Assembly (NCBI GenBank): GCA_013433145.1
Contig: CM024170.1
Coordinates: forward strand, 310,001 to 374,000
Reading direction: 5' to 3'
DNA length: 64,000 bases
From: Ascaris suum
Lineage: Eukaryota > Nematoda > Chromadorea > Rhabditida > Ascarididae
Part shown: positions 35,006-46,664 of the stretch, one piece after another
Position numbering within the stretch: position 1 is the first letter of the stretch
How the letters are laid out: each line of letters opens with the position of its first letter
Made by a program: the position numbers and the translations under genes
The notes under the pieces: generated by a model
The model's database searches: none
Told to the model about the DNA's origin: nothing
What the model saw: only the letters and a program-made list of their open reading frames with translations

Positions 35006-37299
35006 GTAATTTGTCTACACATTGACTTTGTCTATTCAGTGAACGCTAATGATAGACTTGATCTATCGGTGTGCATTTATCCATCTGTTAATGATGTGCG
35101 ATTATGATCTATCAACATAATGGTTGAATAAGTACCCCTTATGGGCACTGACATTTTGTTTAATGATATGTTCTTGATGGCTTCTCTCTGAGCATTCTTA
35201 TATCTTTGTTCAGAAATATTCAAACATGTGGTAAGGTGATTGCTACGATAAATCATACTTTACGCTATGCGGAATGATTTTTGCTGCAGGATGAGGTTTC
35301 CAAAAGTCCACCCCAATGTCGCTACTTCCAGAAGGGCCCTATATGTTCATAGTGAAGAGGTTCAGAGGAAAGATGATAGGAAGCAATTGCTATTATGTGC
35401 CAACTTTTGCTGAATGCCGCATGCTTGTTTCAAAACGAAAACGTTGTTTCATTTCTTGTTATTGTAGGTCTCCACTCAGTCTGGTTTTTATTGCATATGC
35501 TCTGGCTGATTGCTTGCAAAAAAACTTCGTAAGGAAAGCATCGTATAAACATCCTATGTTGATTTGTTTTTCTGTATTTTTCCATTTATGCATTTATGGA
35601 TTAGTGTTTGCAAAATTGCTTTTTTTTTTTTTTTGCAAATCTACACCTCTATTTAAATCAATTATGAGGCATTTATGACGGTGGCATTTTGGATAACTTT
35701 TTAGCGATGGTGCTGAAATCTTTCGTCGATAGATCAGAAATGAAAACTTTGAGAAACAATAAAAAACAAATCACTGAAAGAAATAGAATACACATTATGT
35801 ACTCTTGTGAAAAATGAAATAAATTTGAGTGGTTTCTCATCATCTTACAAATGATTCAAAAAACCTTTTACTATCTCTGCATTTTCACATGTTGAGATTT
35901 TTTTGCTTTTCTCTTTCGGAATTATTTAACTTGAAATTTTTTAGTTTCGGTGTGTGGATCATTGCCAGATATGCTTGAAAATGGCAGGATGTTTTTTTTC
36001 TCTTGACGAAGCTCATTAATAATTCAATGCAGCATTAATGACGCTCATTAATGGATTGAATTATTATCGTTGCAGTGTTAGTCCTCTCTTATTTACAATA
36101 ATCAAGCATTTTGCTGTTTTCGTTTGCAGGTTGTTTGCGATTGGGGAGTTTTCATAGTTCAGATAGACTGATTGATTGAAAATAGCAGATTGATTGATTA
36201 ATTAAGTGCACAAAACTATACCCGTGCACAAAATTAGCGGTGCTCAAAAATGATGCAAAACTTGCATCCTTCATTATGAATTCTTTCCATATTTTGCCCG
36301 TGTTTATCTATAGATTCAATTAATGCGGAAAGTTCGAAGGAGAAAAGCACGTTTTGAGAAGTACTTTTCTTTTTATCTTTCTCGCTTAGTTTCTTATTGT
36401 ATTCTCTTGCAACATTAGATTCTTTCATTCGAATCATCAACACAACTCTTCGCTCGCCAAGCTTGTGGTTTCCCATATCTACATTTAAGTTGACTCTCCT
36501 ATACCTCACAGTTAAAAGAAGATTGTACAAGAATGCCTGATACTCAAGAATTATCCTATAATAATTTGTAACATTCATCGCTATTTTACCAATGTTGAGA
36601 CCATTTCTTTGGCATCAACGTTCAGCACTATTGTGTTAATCCTTGGTTCAAGCACTTACCTCTTAGTCAGTTGATTCTCATTAAAAGGCGTCTACTCCGA
36701 CAGCAATATAGAGAGGATTCATTCGCCCATTACTTGTTCCTGAAACTGTCGATGTATTTGCATAAATAGTTTTTAGAAATGTTGTTTTCAATGTGTTGCA
36801 TTCGTGTTTTCTTCAACGAAATTTTCAGTTATACGTTTTTTGTTGACGTTGCAGGTGGTGGTTTGCCAAACTTCATTGCAACTCCGCCACTACGTTGATG
36901 CAGATTGTTTAACACTGGATATTGGGGCTGCCTTCAAATACGTTAACCTCGAACGGGTTCAATGCCGAATGGTATGTGGTTTTTTATTTCAATGTTCCAC
37001 CGCGCTTAATCTACCGCGGTTGCACCTGTATGTGCATTATTAAATCGCTTTGCTTACATTTTGTTATAATGATAGTCTGAAAACGGATGCAAATGGTCTT
37101 TGTTGCCAACATTCGAGATATCTTTCTGAGACATTGCATTGACGAGTTCGCACTACAACGAACTTTACCAAAATCACTCTGATCATCTATTTCTGTTTAC
37201 AATTTATATTTATATTTGTATTCACACATATATTTCGTTTCTTTTATATTTGAAATTTATATTTGTCTTTATCTTTATTTATCTTCATGCTTGTATATA

Positions 37300-37364
<65 letters not shown>

Positions 37365-40300
37365 TATAATTTGTTTTGATTTATGTTTATATTTATATTT
37401 ATATTTGTAATCTATGCTTATATTTGTATTAATATTTATATTTATCTTTACATTGATATTTATATTTTATACTTATCTTTATATTTATATTTGTATTTAT
37501 ATTTATATTTATCGTTTATATTTACATTTGTATTTTTATTCATCATTATATTTGTATTTGTGCTTATGCTTATGTTTGTATTTCTGTTTACGAACGCAGC
37601 CTAAATTTACAGAGAAAATTGGAAGAAATGGAAAAAGAAGACAGGTCGCTTTATTGGATCTGCTAGATTCAGATGCAAAGGTGTAGATATGTTTGAACAG
37701 TCAAACAATAACGATCTTCTTATAAACGTTCTTTATAGCTTCATAGAACAGTTGTTTTGTTGTGGCGAATATTTCATATATTTTCTTCTGTCAAAAAATA
37801 GTTTTTTTTTTTGATTTTGAAGAAAAAAAAAAGAATCAAAATGCACCGCGAAATAGCGCAACCAATAAAGTGATCACAATGATATGCATAGTAACTTCTT
37901 GGACATCTGTGTTATAATGTGCATTCGATGTGCGTTGCAGTATTTTCATGCTTAGTGTTTTAATTCTGCCTGGTGCAAACTTTCCGCTTACCTTTCAGGA
38001 ATTCAGTTGTTTTTATTTATTTAATTGTTTATTTATTTATTTAATTTGATGTTCCGAAATGGCAAAACATACAAAAGTTGTGAGCGTGAGCAGCAGGAAG
38101 CTACAATATAGGCGAATAGACATTTGATCCGTAAGAGCAGCAATACTGTGTAGATCAAAATGACTGCGTCACAGTTTGAAGTTCACAGCAAGTGGAGAAG
38201 CATGTCAAAGCAGGCAGCACGGTATGCGCTTTCCAGTTCCATGCAGTAGGTGCAAGGGTTTCATAAAATCCCAATAAACAATAAAATGCGTGCAGCATTC
38301 ATTCATGTTTAAGTGCGATCTTATTATTCCATGGAGACCTCCAACAAAATATTTGATTTATGCACCTCTGCAAATGGTTTGTTAAAGTGGTGGAGTCATG
38401 CTTTTGTGTATGTCTATGCCTGTATCTGTTTGTCTCTCTCCGTGGTAATTCCAACTCGCAATCAACGTGATGCCTTGGTAGAGCAACGCAGCGCTCTGTG
38501 AGTGGCAAACGACCGTTGACGGTTACCATCGCATTCAACAAGTCCTTCGAAGTTGCTTAATAAAACTCCAAATCGCATAGGATGACCTTCTACGGCATGC
38601 ATCAAATCCGCAAAATTTCGTTATCGTAGCTTTAGGAGGGGTACAGAGAGAGGGAGAGAAAGAAAGAATGAATGAAAGAAAGGGAGAGAGAGAGGGGCAA
38701 ACACACATGCACAAGCACGAATACGATGTTGTCATATGCTATTTGCAAAGACGCACAAAAATTCAGGTGTGGACACATATGCACGTTGTAAGAAATCAGT
38801 CATTCCAATGAAGCGTCATGAACAAAGATAAACGTCCCCTCTCATAAACGCACCGAACATTTCATTACGCTAACATTTATCTGACTTCCTTTATTCTTTT
38901 ACTATGAGATTTTATTGTGATAAGATGATTATGAAAATGATTCATTTTTATAAATAGCATTCACGCGCTTTTTATTTTATTGTGATAGAGAAAATAATGC
39001 ATAATATATTCCTCATATCGCTTTTCATATCCTTGCAAACGGTTATATCCTCATTAAATGGCTGCAGGTTATTATATAAACGTAAATTATGTCATTCTTT
39101 ATGCTTTAATGCATTTGCTCATTAAGTATATTATTTTGCTGTTCTTTTTTATTTTCTATGATTGGTTTTGTTCGAGTAGCGTGAAATTTTAGTGCAGGTA
39201 ACGTGATTACCTGAGAAGGCGTAATTATCAAACTCTAGTAATTGTCATGAACCTCTAAAAAAAAAATTCAACTTTCCGAACATCGCAAAATGTTTACAAA
39301 AAAGCGTATTAGGCTATAGCAACAATTATGACGAGAAAGGAATGTAAAAGAGATCTAAGCCATAGCATGTGAGGAGTCCCAAGAGGTGCAGTGTTGATAA
39401 AAGATCACTGAAGTTTTCTGCCAGTATGATTTCTTTAAATAGTTCGTTCCATATTACACGCAAATGACTTGAGGATATTGTTTCGCAAACTCACTTGCAT
39501 CTCCAGCTGTAAAGGTGCTGACTGAGTGTATGAAAAAAATAGTGTCGAATGAGGTGCATGAGAGACGATTCTAGTTTTAGTCGGATTCACTTCTATTCTA
39601 AAGTGATTCGGTACTGGATATCACGAGCCATCGCTTACACGCTGAGTTGTTGAAGACTCGGAAATGTCTTTTTCATGGATCGTCACTGTACTTTTTCCCT
39701 AGCAGTAGGTGAAGACCATGTATGAGTATAATGCCTCAAGATTGGTCCACTGTGCGTCAGAAAAACCTCAGTTTCGCGTTATACAACTAGTTTCATTCTC
39801 GGATTGTACGGTGCTGAGCTTTATTTGCGCAAAAAAGTTGAATAATTTTGTCAGAAATGAGCCTACTTTTGTAGATTCGCATCTATCTTCGACGTGCATC
39901 AGACTCGACTAACCTTGGACTTTCCCAAATTCTCGTTCTCGGCACGACCTCATTACAAGCTTTGGCCATGCCACCTCGGTCAACTGTGATTTGTAAGTGC
40001 TTTCTTTCAGAATTTTTATGGTTTGAACGATACCGTTGTGTCGGAATTTGTGCTTCCTAACTGTATCGCAATCCTCTCCTACTTCTTTTTGCCGATTCGC
40101 TAAATTACGCACTTGTGTACATCTCAACCGTTATTTCTTTATGATTTCTACTAGCAAAAGTTCTTTTTCTCTCCGTACGCATTTTATTTGATAGTGCATT
40201 TAACGTCGTCTAGTTTTTGGAGTGGATATTGCCCTAAGACCGAGTAACTTCACTGCAGTCACCCATGGAATAAGAAGCGATGTTTGCTAGCGATATTCTT

Positions 40301-43300
40301 ATTTGTCTCGCATATCTTTAAAAAACGATCTCACTTTGTATATCAAATCAACTCCTTTTAGAGCCGTGCTCATTAGTGCTTTATCGTATCTTGTGTCGCT
40401 AATATTTTCGATACAATCGGGATAATCTCACGCTTCGTGGTAACTGTTATATTCGTACAGTACATAAAATTTTATCTGTGATAGCACTTTCGTGCATTAG
40501 TTATTGTATTTGTCCTTTGTGAATATTTAGCAGGCAGTGGTTGGCATTCGTGGACAGACTGTGCACAGTGGAGGCGTATATCTGGCAATACGCGCGTGAT
40601 CTGCTACTGTGCATTGTAGCACTATTCCTTGCTCGACTTTGCAGATAGGCATCTACCGACGTGTGTGCTCGTTATTTGTCCGCATTGACAACCATAAAAC
40701 TAAACCGCATACCATCGTTCAACTTATCCTCAGTTATATTGGCACGTTTTACGTTTTAAATTTTCTACTAAATTCTGCTGATTTCCAATGCGGACAATTG
40801 CAGGCTGATTGAAATTGGCCACAGGTACTGACTTTTTTCTCATGCAGATCTTTAGTAATCACGTTTTGCGTTTCGCTGTAAACAGTTTTAAAAAAACGAT
40901 CCAAAAGGAAAGCAAGGAATACCGAAGCAATAAGAATGTGATAGTCGCGAAAGCTATTAAGTAGCTTTTCAAACAATTTTATTTCCTCTTCATATTAGGA
41001 AAACTCGCATTTGAAAATTTAGTTTCATCCTTCTCCGTTCTTATGAATAAAAAGATGTTACGCATTCCCGACATCCTTCGTTCTCAGTTTGCTTCGTATT
41101 ACTTTATTTCTTCCACATTATTAACTTCTGCCGTTGATCGCTTTTGATACTTAATTAATGAGCATGAATCTAAGATATGTTTGTGCACTTGTCTTTGAAG
41201 TCTTTAACGTTCGCGCCATACTCTTAGAATGCTTCCGTTTTGAATGACGATGTAAATAATTATGCTGTAAAATCATCTTCATGAGTGCTGATATTTAGAG
41301 GTATAGACTCTTCTTATCAAATTTGTAATGGGAACTCACAAAAATTTCGAAAAAATCTATATTTTTTCTGAGGTATGTCATATGTAAGCGTTCTCGTAGG
41401 TGCATATGAGTTGATAGCATTTGGCCATCACACAACTCCCGTGAATTGTCGCAAATGCTTTTCATGGGATATTTTTTCACGTTCATCTATCATAATAGTT
41501 GTTAGAAATATTCCCGTTTTTTCTATTCGGCCTTGAGTAAATGAAGCTGCCATGGGTAATGTGTTGCATCAAGTCCCGTAGAGTGTACTGCCATGTAATA
41601 GTTCCTATGCTGCACCGTAAAGATCTACATAAACCCTATTTCGCAAGCAGTGGATGTTTGCGCCTTTCTAGGGATTCGTGTTGTTTATGTTGCATTTGTG
41701 TTTTTCAGCACAAGGTCACAAGGTTGCGCCGAAATCTCTTGATTGGCTACCAGAAGTGATTTTCACGCTTTGCTCCAAAGCCGCCGAAGGTATGCGTACA
41801 CCTGTACACGTGAAACATCAGTTGCAAATATTCAGGCAGCGCCAACTACTCACTGGCATCACTTCCATATTGTCATCCACTCTCTTATTCCCATATAATC
41901 AACATGTTCGTATTAGTAGTTTGTACTAAACTTTCTTTCTATAGGTAACACTAAATTCTTATTGCACAATTACTTGGTGGTGAGCCATGCGCATGCTGTA
42001 CTGATTTGCTTGTTGAAGTACCTGGCGTTCCTTATGCCCACTACCATGCTTTTTCATTTTTCAGTTTTTCGTTCACTTATAATATCATGTGGGGATATTT
42101 TCTTAACCAAACCTCCTGCCTGCTATATGTGGCGGAGGAGGGGGGAGTGTTCTCTGTATGGTGAGGGGGATATAGGTTGTTCTGATTTGATCCGTACCCT
42201 GCTCCTAGCTTCCATTATCGCCGATGGCGTAACCTTACTGTGTTGCTTAGACAGATTCAGCTTCTTTGCTCTTGTTCCCTATAGTTCAGAGAGCTGAAAG
42301 AGCAGGCCTTAAGAGACGAAGAGACTCACAAGTAAACAAAAACTTAGGCGATAATTAACAAAGGTAGGTAATTTAGAGCAGGGTGTGCCGGAAAAAGAAG
42401 ATGCTGGCAACTTTAAGACTTTAAATTATAGGCTTTGAAAATTTGTCAAATTTTTTTTGAGGGGATTGAATGCTAAAGGCAATGTTTGTTTCTTGTTGCT
42501 ACTGTCTGCCATCGTAGTGCTGCAGTGATGAACAATAGCTTTAAGACTGTGAAAAGCACTTCATTCAGTTGTTGTCTTACTTAATTGACTTATTTATATT
42601 AGGAAGCTGTCGCTGTTCTCATGTGATCGGCGTCATGTGCGATCTGGAACAACATCAGCGATGAGGACATGCATCACGATACGGTCGCAATTTATGTGGA
42701 AATTGGCACTAAGCTGTAAGCCCATAACCTTTTTTTAAATTTTTTTCTCGTGGCCCATTTGCGGCTGTTTCTTTTTTCATTATGAAGGCGTTGTTGTCGT
42801 TAAGGTTTTATGAAGCAACTTTTTCGCTGGGAAGGAACGGTTTGCGTTTGCGTGTGATGTGATAAGATTGATAACGCATAGTCGATGTGCGTGCTTAGAA
42901 AGTTTTTATAGTTGATGTACGGGACCATTAGGCAATCATCATTAGGCAAGCGAGCACCTGTAGGGAACAAAATTTAGGAGAGGGCTGGAGGTGGGATGAG
43001 CAAAGGAGGATTGGACCATGGATACTTGGGCAAGAATAGGAAACAGAAGGAAAAGACCGCCTAGTAGCGCATTTTAAGAAGTGAAAGATCATGGGGTATG
43101 ATTACTTAGAGTGCACTCTTGGCAGGTATCCTCCTCTTTTCGTTATGATTTTTGCCCACCTTTCCCTTCCGTCGTCATTGGTCTTTTCCTTCTGCATTCG
43201 CCTCATCTTAGACTTGAAGTTTTCGTCTTAGATTTGAAGTTTTTGCAGATACTCACGTTGACAAGGGTTTTTATGTGTTGGAATATCGGTAGTAAACCCT

Positions 43301-45639
43301 TTCGAAAAATTACACCGATGACGCTTTATCGGCCTTACTATATTAGACGTGACTGTATCTGTACTGCTGTGTCTATACGTGAACACCCTTTTATCAACTA
43401 GTGGCAGTTTGCTGCGGCCATCTCTGTTTTTATTTTTGCACATTGCGAAGAGCTCATTAACGTATTTTGCATATTTGTTGTGGTAAACAGGGCAGGACCA
43501 TTTCTCTGATCTCTTGATTTCTATGCGTACTATGCTCGTTCTGCTGGCTCCTGAGGTTAATCAAAGGCATGTGCTAGATTCTACGTGAATACGGATGAGT
43601 TCATCAAGAGTGATGGGAGTTGAGTGAGTGGTTAATCGGTTGGGGTGTTAATTGCCGGATGATTGGTTGAGTGAACGATTATTGAATAAAGTGATATCAC
43701 ATACGCCAACTCAGTTGGTAAGATAGTTGTGAGTATCTCATTCGGCTCAGTATGTAAATAGCTGGCCAATGGGCTCATTCAAAGAAGCATACTCACGCGC
43801 AGATGTAATAGGATATTGCTTGCCTTACCCACATAAGCTAGTGAATGACGGCTACTGAATTCAGCTTCCTCGGTAGCATTTGTGGAAGCCTGAGCTGGAA
43901 TGAACAGAAGAATTGCAGGCGACTATGCGATGTCGCGTCAAATGTGGGCTCGAAATGGAGAACTTCGATATGTGAGGCGCCCTCCTGGTTAGTTTGCTCT
44001 CTCATTCGATGTGCGCCCACACACCTTCCTCACGCACTACGATTTCTAGGTTTCAGTGGCACACGTGAAAATAGTTATTCTACAGGCATTTTGCAAGCGC
44101 TCTCACTTGCTCAAGAAGCGCTTCCTATTGTTTCATTTCATGAAACACTATGCTTTTACTTTTGCCCACCATTATTGAATGCGTAGAACTTATTTCCAAG
44201 ATTTTTATCGTAGTAAACTTAAACGCTTTCAATTTCTAGGTGATATACCTTCATTGGAAGCGATGACAGTCGTGGGGCGTGTGTCAGTCGGCAACTGCCG
44301 TGCGTTCCTTGCTGTCAACTTCAACCTTGCAGCATTGGATTGAGCTTGCGATTACGTTGTGTGAAGGTTCGTCATATGATTCACAGAATACTGTTTGGTG
44401 TCCGTTTTGATATGTTAGGTGTGAGCAGTACTGAACTTATTTGAGAGTTTCGCATTTTGTATTGTTTATATCATCAAGACGTGAAAAGAGCCTTGACAAA
44501 GGAAGTTACTGACAAGCAGGATGCAGCATCAGGCGCGGGAAAGTAAATTGACGGGTTAATATTGTGCATACGATTCTGGAGAAAATGAGGTACATTGATA
44601 ATGTTTGCTAGGCTCAACTGGTGGTTTTATTCGGAGCCTCAAACTTCAGAAGCATCCATAATTCAACAGCCATGGGTGACTGACTTTGTGCATTTTTATT
44701 TCTCAATATTTATTGTTGTCTCACTTTAGAGTAATAATTGTATAATAATGCGTCTCCCTCATTGTTTGTTGCGTAAGGTTGAAAAGTGACTGTAAATGTC
44801 TTCCGATAAGCTGCAGATAAGTGCTTGACCCCCTTGTATTTTCTTGCTTCCTGTTGCGCGACCTTCACGTTGATATTTCTTACTCATTATTTGCACTTTA
44901 AAGGCAAAGGTAAACCACTGCGGCTTCGCATCTGTTGCATATATACGAATGCTTACTCGTAACCTTTTGTCTTGTATTCTCAGCTACTTACTGTTGAGGT
45001 AGTATTTTCAAAACAACAAGTTCTCGCTTTTCAGTTACTGCATGCGATGGGATTACCAATTCAGTTACCGCAAGGAAGGAACCGGGCATCTTACGGTACG
45101 TCACAATAGATGTTGTTACTAATAATTGCTCTCTCTTTACCAAAGCTCAAATTGGTTGCTTGTTTGCTTAAGTGCGCAAAATTCATGATGATAGCTCATA
45201 TTGGTTATTCATTGCCTGAAGAAAAAATGAATGTATCTGTGACCCGGCAGCTGTTATGTTATGTACACGAATTTTGTTCAACTTTCTAAGCCTAGTTCAA
45301 CCTTAGGCACCGACTTTGTAATAGCATGTATTTCTTGTTGCTGTAGAGTTAAAAAGTAACTGTTGATACATGTTTGGCATGTGAGATAAAAGATGTTTTG
45401 TGAAGTGTTACTTTCTTTTAGGTGGTGATGCGATGCGCTTGGTTGCTCTGGCAGGCATAGTGGAATGTCTTCGTGCATTGTGCTCTATTGAGGAGGTGGT
45501 CGACTATCTGCATAGTACACGCGGCTCAGCGTTGTTTAGGCCGCTGATTACGTTCGTCGCACGTTTGTCCACTACAAAAATGTCCTCTCTAGCAACACAA
45601 CACGGAGGATCAACCTCGAGAACGCAACCGTTGGACTGA
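34906..45639 (+). CDS. Large unidentified helical-repeat gene, C-terminal part (15 or more exons)
   Basis: A chain of plus-strand exons runs to a stop at 45637-45639: 34906-35005, 35290-35351, 35480-35528, 36855-36971, 37600-37680, 39709-39893, 40534-40595, 41709-41789, 41945-41979, 42603-42715, 43249-43288, 43919-43987, 44050-44129, 44239-44392, 45035-45095, 45422-45639. Phases agree at every junction except 42715/43249, where a donor or small exon is uncertain. The product, about 480 residues here, is leucine-rich and helical throughout, as in HEAT/armadillo-like scaffold proteins. I could not name it. A faint likeness to the nucleoporin Nup205 around the exons at 37600-41789 was noticed but is too weak to use. 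Two exons carry an in-frame TGA (42624 and 44263). Introns are 0.1-2.9 kb. Confidence 0.65.
35290..35351 (+). CDS. Unidentified gene exon
   Basis: The acceptor TTGCTGCAG ends at 35289 and the donor GTGAAG starts at 35352. It reads DEVSKSPPQCRYFQKGPICS and leaves in phase 2. Confidence 0.5.
35480..35528 (+). CDS. Unidentified gene exon
   Basis: The acceptor CCACTCAG ends at 35479 and the donor GTAAGG starts at 35529. One base completes the previous codon, then LVFIAYALADCLQKNF. Leaves in phase 0. Confidence 0.5.
36234..36578 (-). CDS. Candidate minus-strand coding stretch, unidentified
   Basis: Open on the minus strand for 114 codons. The C-terminal two thirds are hydrophilic and protein-like (KESNVAREYNKKLSEKDKKK, then FELSALIESIDKHGQNMERI) and end at a stop. 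It lies in the intron 35529-36854 of the plus-strand gene. No family recognised; chance cannot be excluded. Confidence 0.3.
   Translation of the reverse strand: MNVTNYYRIILEYQAFLYNLLLTVRYRRVNLNVDMGNHKLGERRVVLMIRMKESNVAREYNKKLSEKDKKKSTSQNVLFSFELSALIESIDKHGQNMERIHNEGCKFCIIFEHR
36855..36971 (+). CDS. Unidentified gene exon
   Basis: The acceptor GACGTTGCAG ends at 36854 and the donor GTATGT starts at 36972. There are 39 codons in phase 0 on both sides, including CQTSLQLRHYVDADCLTLDI and FKYVNLERVQCRM. One of the clearest exons of this gene. Confidence 0.7.
37200..37599. repeat. TATATTTA degenerate repeat with a (TA)n core
   Basis: A degenerate run of TTTATATTTATA units with a pure (TA)n tract at about 37299-37361. 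It sits in an intron and ends at the acceptor of the exon at 37600. The overlapping Tyr/Ile-rich open frames are repeat products. Confidence 0.9.
37600..37680 (+). CDS. Unidentified gene exon, basic then LLDLLDSD motif
   Basis: The acceptor CGAACGCAG ends at 37599 and the donor GTGTAG starts at 37681. There are 27 codons in phase 0: PKFTEKIGRNGKRRQVALLD, then LLDSDAK. It follows directly on a TATATTTA array. Confidence 0.65.
38641..38700. repeat. GA-rich microsatellite
   Basis: A purine tract of GAGA, GAAA and GAAT units inside an intron of the unidentified gene. Confidence 0.85.
39709..39893 (+). CDS. Unidentified gene exon
   Basis: The acceptor AGCAGTAG ends at 39708. It is open for 61 codons (VKTMYEYNASRLVHCASEKP, then RNEPTFVDSHLSST). 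A GT at 39894 gives phase 2, which fits the next exon. The donor (GTGCAT) is weak. Confidence 0.55.
39909..40060 (-). CDS. Candidate minus-strand exon, unidentified
   Basis: On the minus strand an acceptor-like GCGATACAG is followed by VRKHKFRHNGIVQTIKILKE and TEVAWPKLVMRSCREREF, then a good donor (GTTAGT). It lies in the intron between the plus-strand exons ending at 39893 and starting at 40534. Confidence 0.3.
40534..40595 (+). CDS. Unidentified gene exon
   Basis: The acceptor ATTTAGCAG ends at 40533. One base, then QWLAFVDRLCTVEAYIWQYA. A GT at 40596 (GTGATC) gives phase 1, which fits the next exon. The frame stays open past it, so the exon could be longer. Confidence 0.6.
41709..41789 (+). 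CDS. Unidentified gene exon
   Basis: The acceptor GTTTTTCAG ends at 41708 and the donor GTATGC starts at 41790. It reads QGHKVAPKSLDWLPEVIFTL and CSKAAE, phase 1 in and out. Confidence 0.7.
41945..41979 (+). CDS. Unidentified gene exon
   Basis: The acceptor TTTCTATAG ends at 41944 and the strong donor GTGAGC starts at 41980. It reads NTKFLLHNYLV after completing a Gly codon. Leaves in phase 0. Confidence 0.55.
42603..42715 (+). CDS. Unidentified gene exon with in-frame TGA
   Basis: The acceptor TTATATTAG ends at 42602 and a donor GTAAGC lies at 42716. In the phase set by the previous exon it reads EAVAVLM, a TGA at 42624-42626, then SASCAIWNNISDEDMHHDTV and AIYVEIGTKL. One other frame is open through the exon (RTCITIRSQFMWKLALS near its end) but does not fit the preceding phase, so the frame choice is not certain. 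Confidence 0.45.
43249..43288 (+). CDS. Unidentified gene exon
   Basis: The acceptor TTTTTGCAG ends at 43248 and a GT donor (GTAGTA) lies at 43289. It reads ILTLTRVFMCWNI in phase 0 and leaves in phase 1, which fits the next exon. The link to the previous exon is not settled. Confidence 0.5.
43919..43987 (+). CDS. Unidentified gene exon
   Basis: The acceptor AGAATTGCAG ends at 43918 and the donor GTTAGT starts at 43988. It reads DYAMSRQMWARNGELRYVRR and PP, phase 1 in and out. Confidence 0.65.
44050..44129 (+). CDS. Unidentified gene exon
   Basis: The acceptor GATTTCTAG ends at 44049. It reads FSGTRENSYSTGILQALSLA and QEALPI, leaving in phase 0 at GTTTCA. Confidence 0.65.
44239..44392 (+). 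CDS. Unidentified gene exon with in-frame TGA
   Basis: The acceptor AATTTCTAG ends at 44238. In phase 0 it reads VIYLHWKR, a TGA at 44263-44265, then QSWGVCQSATAVRSLLSTST and LQHWIELAITLCEG. GTTTGG at 44393 is the phase-compatible donor. A GGGG run at 44276-44279 offers an alternative reading by indel (DIPSLEAMTVVG in another frame before it). Confidence 0.55.
45035..45095 (+). CDS. Unidentified gene exon
   Basis: The acceptor CGCTTTTCAG ends at 45034 and the donor GTACGT starts at 45096. It reads LLHAMGLPIQLPQGRNRASY in phase 0 and leaves in phase 1. Confidence 0.65.
45422..45639 (+). CDS. Unidentified gene, last exon and stop
   Basis: The acceptor CTTTCTTTTAG ends at 45421. It reads GDAMRLVALAGIVECLRALC, then SIEEVVDYLHSTRGSALFRP and a Ser/Thr-rich tail (ATQHGGSTSRTQPLD) to a TGA at 45637-45639. 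A clear protein-coding look, with Gly completed across the splice. The tail looks unstructured. Confidence 0.75.
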
Positions 45640-46042
45640 TATGCAAGTACGTTCTGACAGCTACATTCATCTCAGAGTTTGGTTGGGTCATGATGCATAA
45701 TTTATGAAATTCCGGTATTCCTGGTGTATTTTGGTGGGCCGGCCGTTGCCACGAGAGCTTCGATTATCCCGTTCTAACCTTCGAGACCTGAAAAGCTTTG
45801 CTAAAGAACTCATCGAATTTTTGCCTACCTTCACACTCATGGTTCCATTGTGCTTTCTTCCAAATTTTTGTTCACTTTTCTTCTTTTCTTCCAAATTTCC
45901 ATTTTCTCTGCCTCTGTCTGAACAACTAGAACTTCTTGAGAGAAGCAATAGTTCCTCCATACACTAATCCTCAATTTTTCCATCATAAGACTGGAAATAA
46001 TGATCTATTGTGTGCCTAAAGCACTGTATTTTTCAAATCTGA

Positions 46043-46048
46043 AATAAA
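46043..46048 (+). terminator. Candidate polyadenylation signal of the unidentified gene
   Basis: AATAAA about 400 bases after the stop at 45639, with no better signal between. It gives a plausible 3' UTR of ordinary length. Confidence 0.5.
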
Positions 46049-46059
46049 GTCTCTCCTGT

Positions 46060-46664
46060 ATCCTCTAAGCTCTATTATTGGATATGTACTATTGCTATAG
46101 CCTAATAAAATGCTGCAGAAAATATTTTCCTTCCTAATAAAGTCCTGGTGAAATCTTAATAATTTATAACCACAAAGTTTTATTGAGGATCATAAGGGAT
46201 TTTTTTTTTGAAGACTTAGAAATTTAGTGCTTTCGAAGACCTACTTTAGGTTATAAATGGAACATGGTCACACAGGAGAATCGCATTTATTTTTTCACGA
46301 CACGTTTTTCTTTAGCTTTGCCGTAAACTCCCATTGTATTCGCAGTTCTGAGAGGTTCGCTTCGCTTGCACTTCTCTCGCCTTGATCTTCTGCCACGGAG
46401 TTACTCAAACCTTGAGCTTATGCTACAGGATCACATATTTCGCACATAAAACTTATTGCATATCCAAGTTATTGCAAGTTGCAAAAATGTACGATCGCTA
46501 TAGTTAGGGCACAAAAATTTTCAGCTCACATCAAACGATGTTCCTACCAACATATCTTTTCAAATGCAACCTTTATATTCAAAAGTTATCTCAAATTTTC
46601 GCTTTATATAATTCAGACGAACAGCAAAGAAATGTTTTTGAGCCGAAAATTTATCCCCGTTTTT
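46060..46664. other. Intergenic, nothing recognised
   Basis: AT-rich sequence between the polyadenylation signal and the dispersed repeat. One open frame at 46479-46841 is hydrophobic and overlaps the repeat; I do not support it as a gene. Confidence 0.4.

Noticed and set aside
38465..38530. tRNA-like motif TTGGTAGAGCAACG
   Set aside because: No B-box and no paired ends; most likely chance.
37600..41789. Assignment of the unidentified gene to nucleoporin Nup205
   Set aside because: Only a few short patches (RRQVALLDLLDSD, LPEVIFTL) look alike and the C-terminal part does not; too weak without a profile search.
43700..43760. tRNA-like A-box motif (ACTCAGTTGGTAAGA)
   Set aside because: No matching acceptor stem or T-loop (GGTTCGA) downstream; the cloverleaf cannot be completed.
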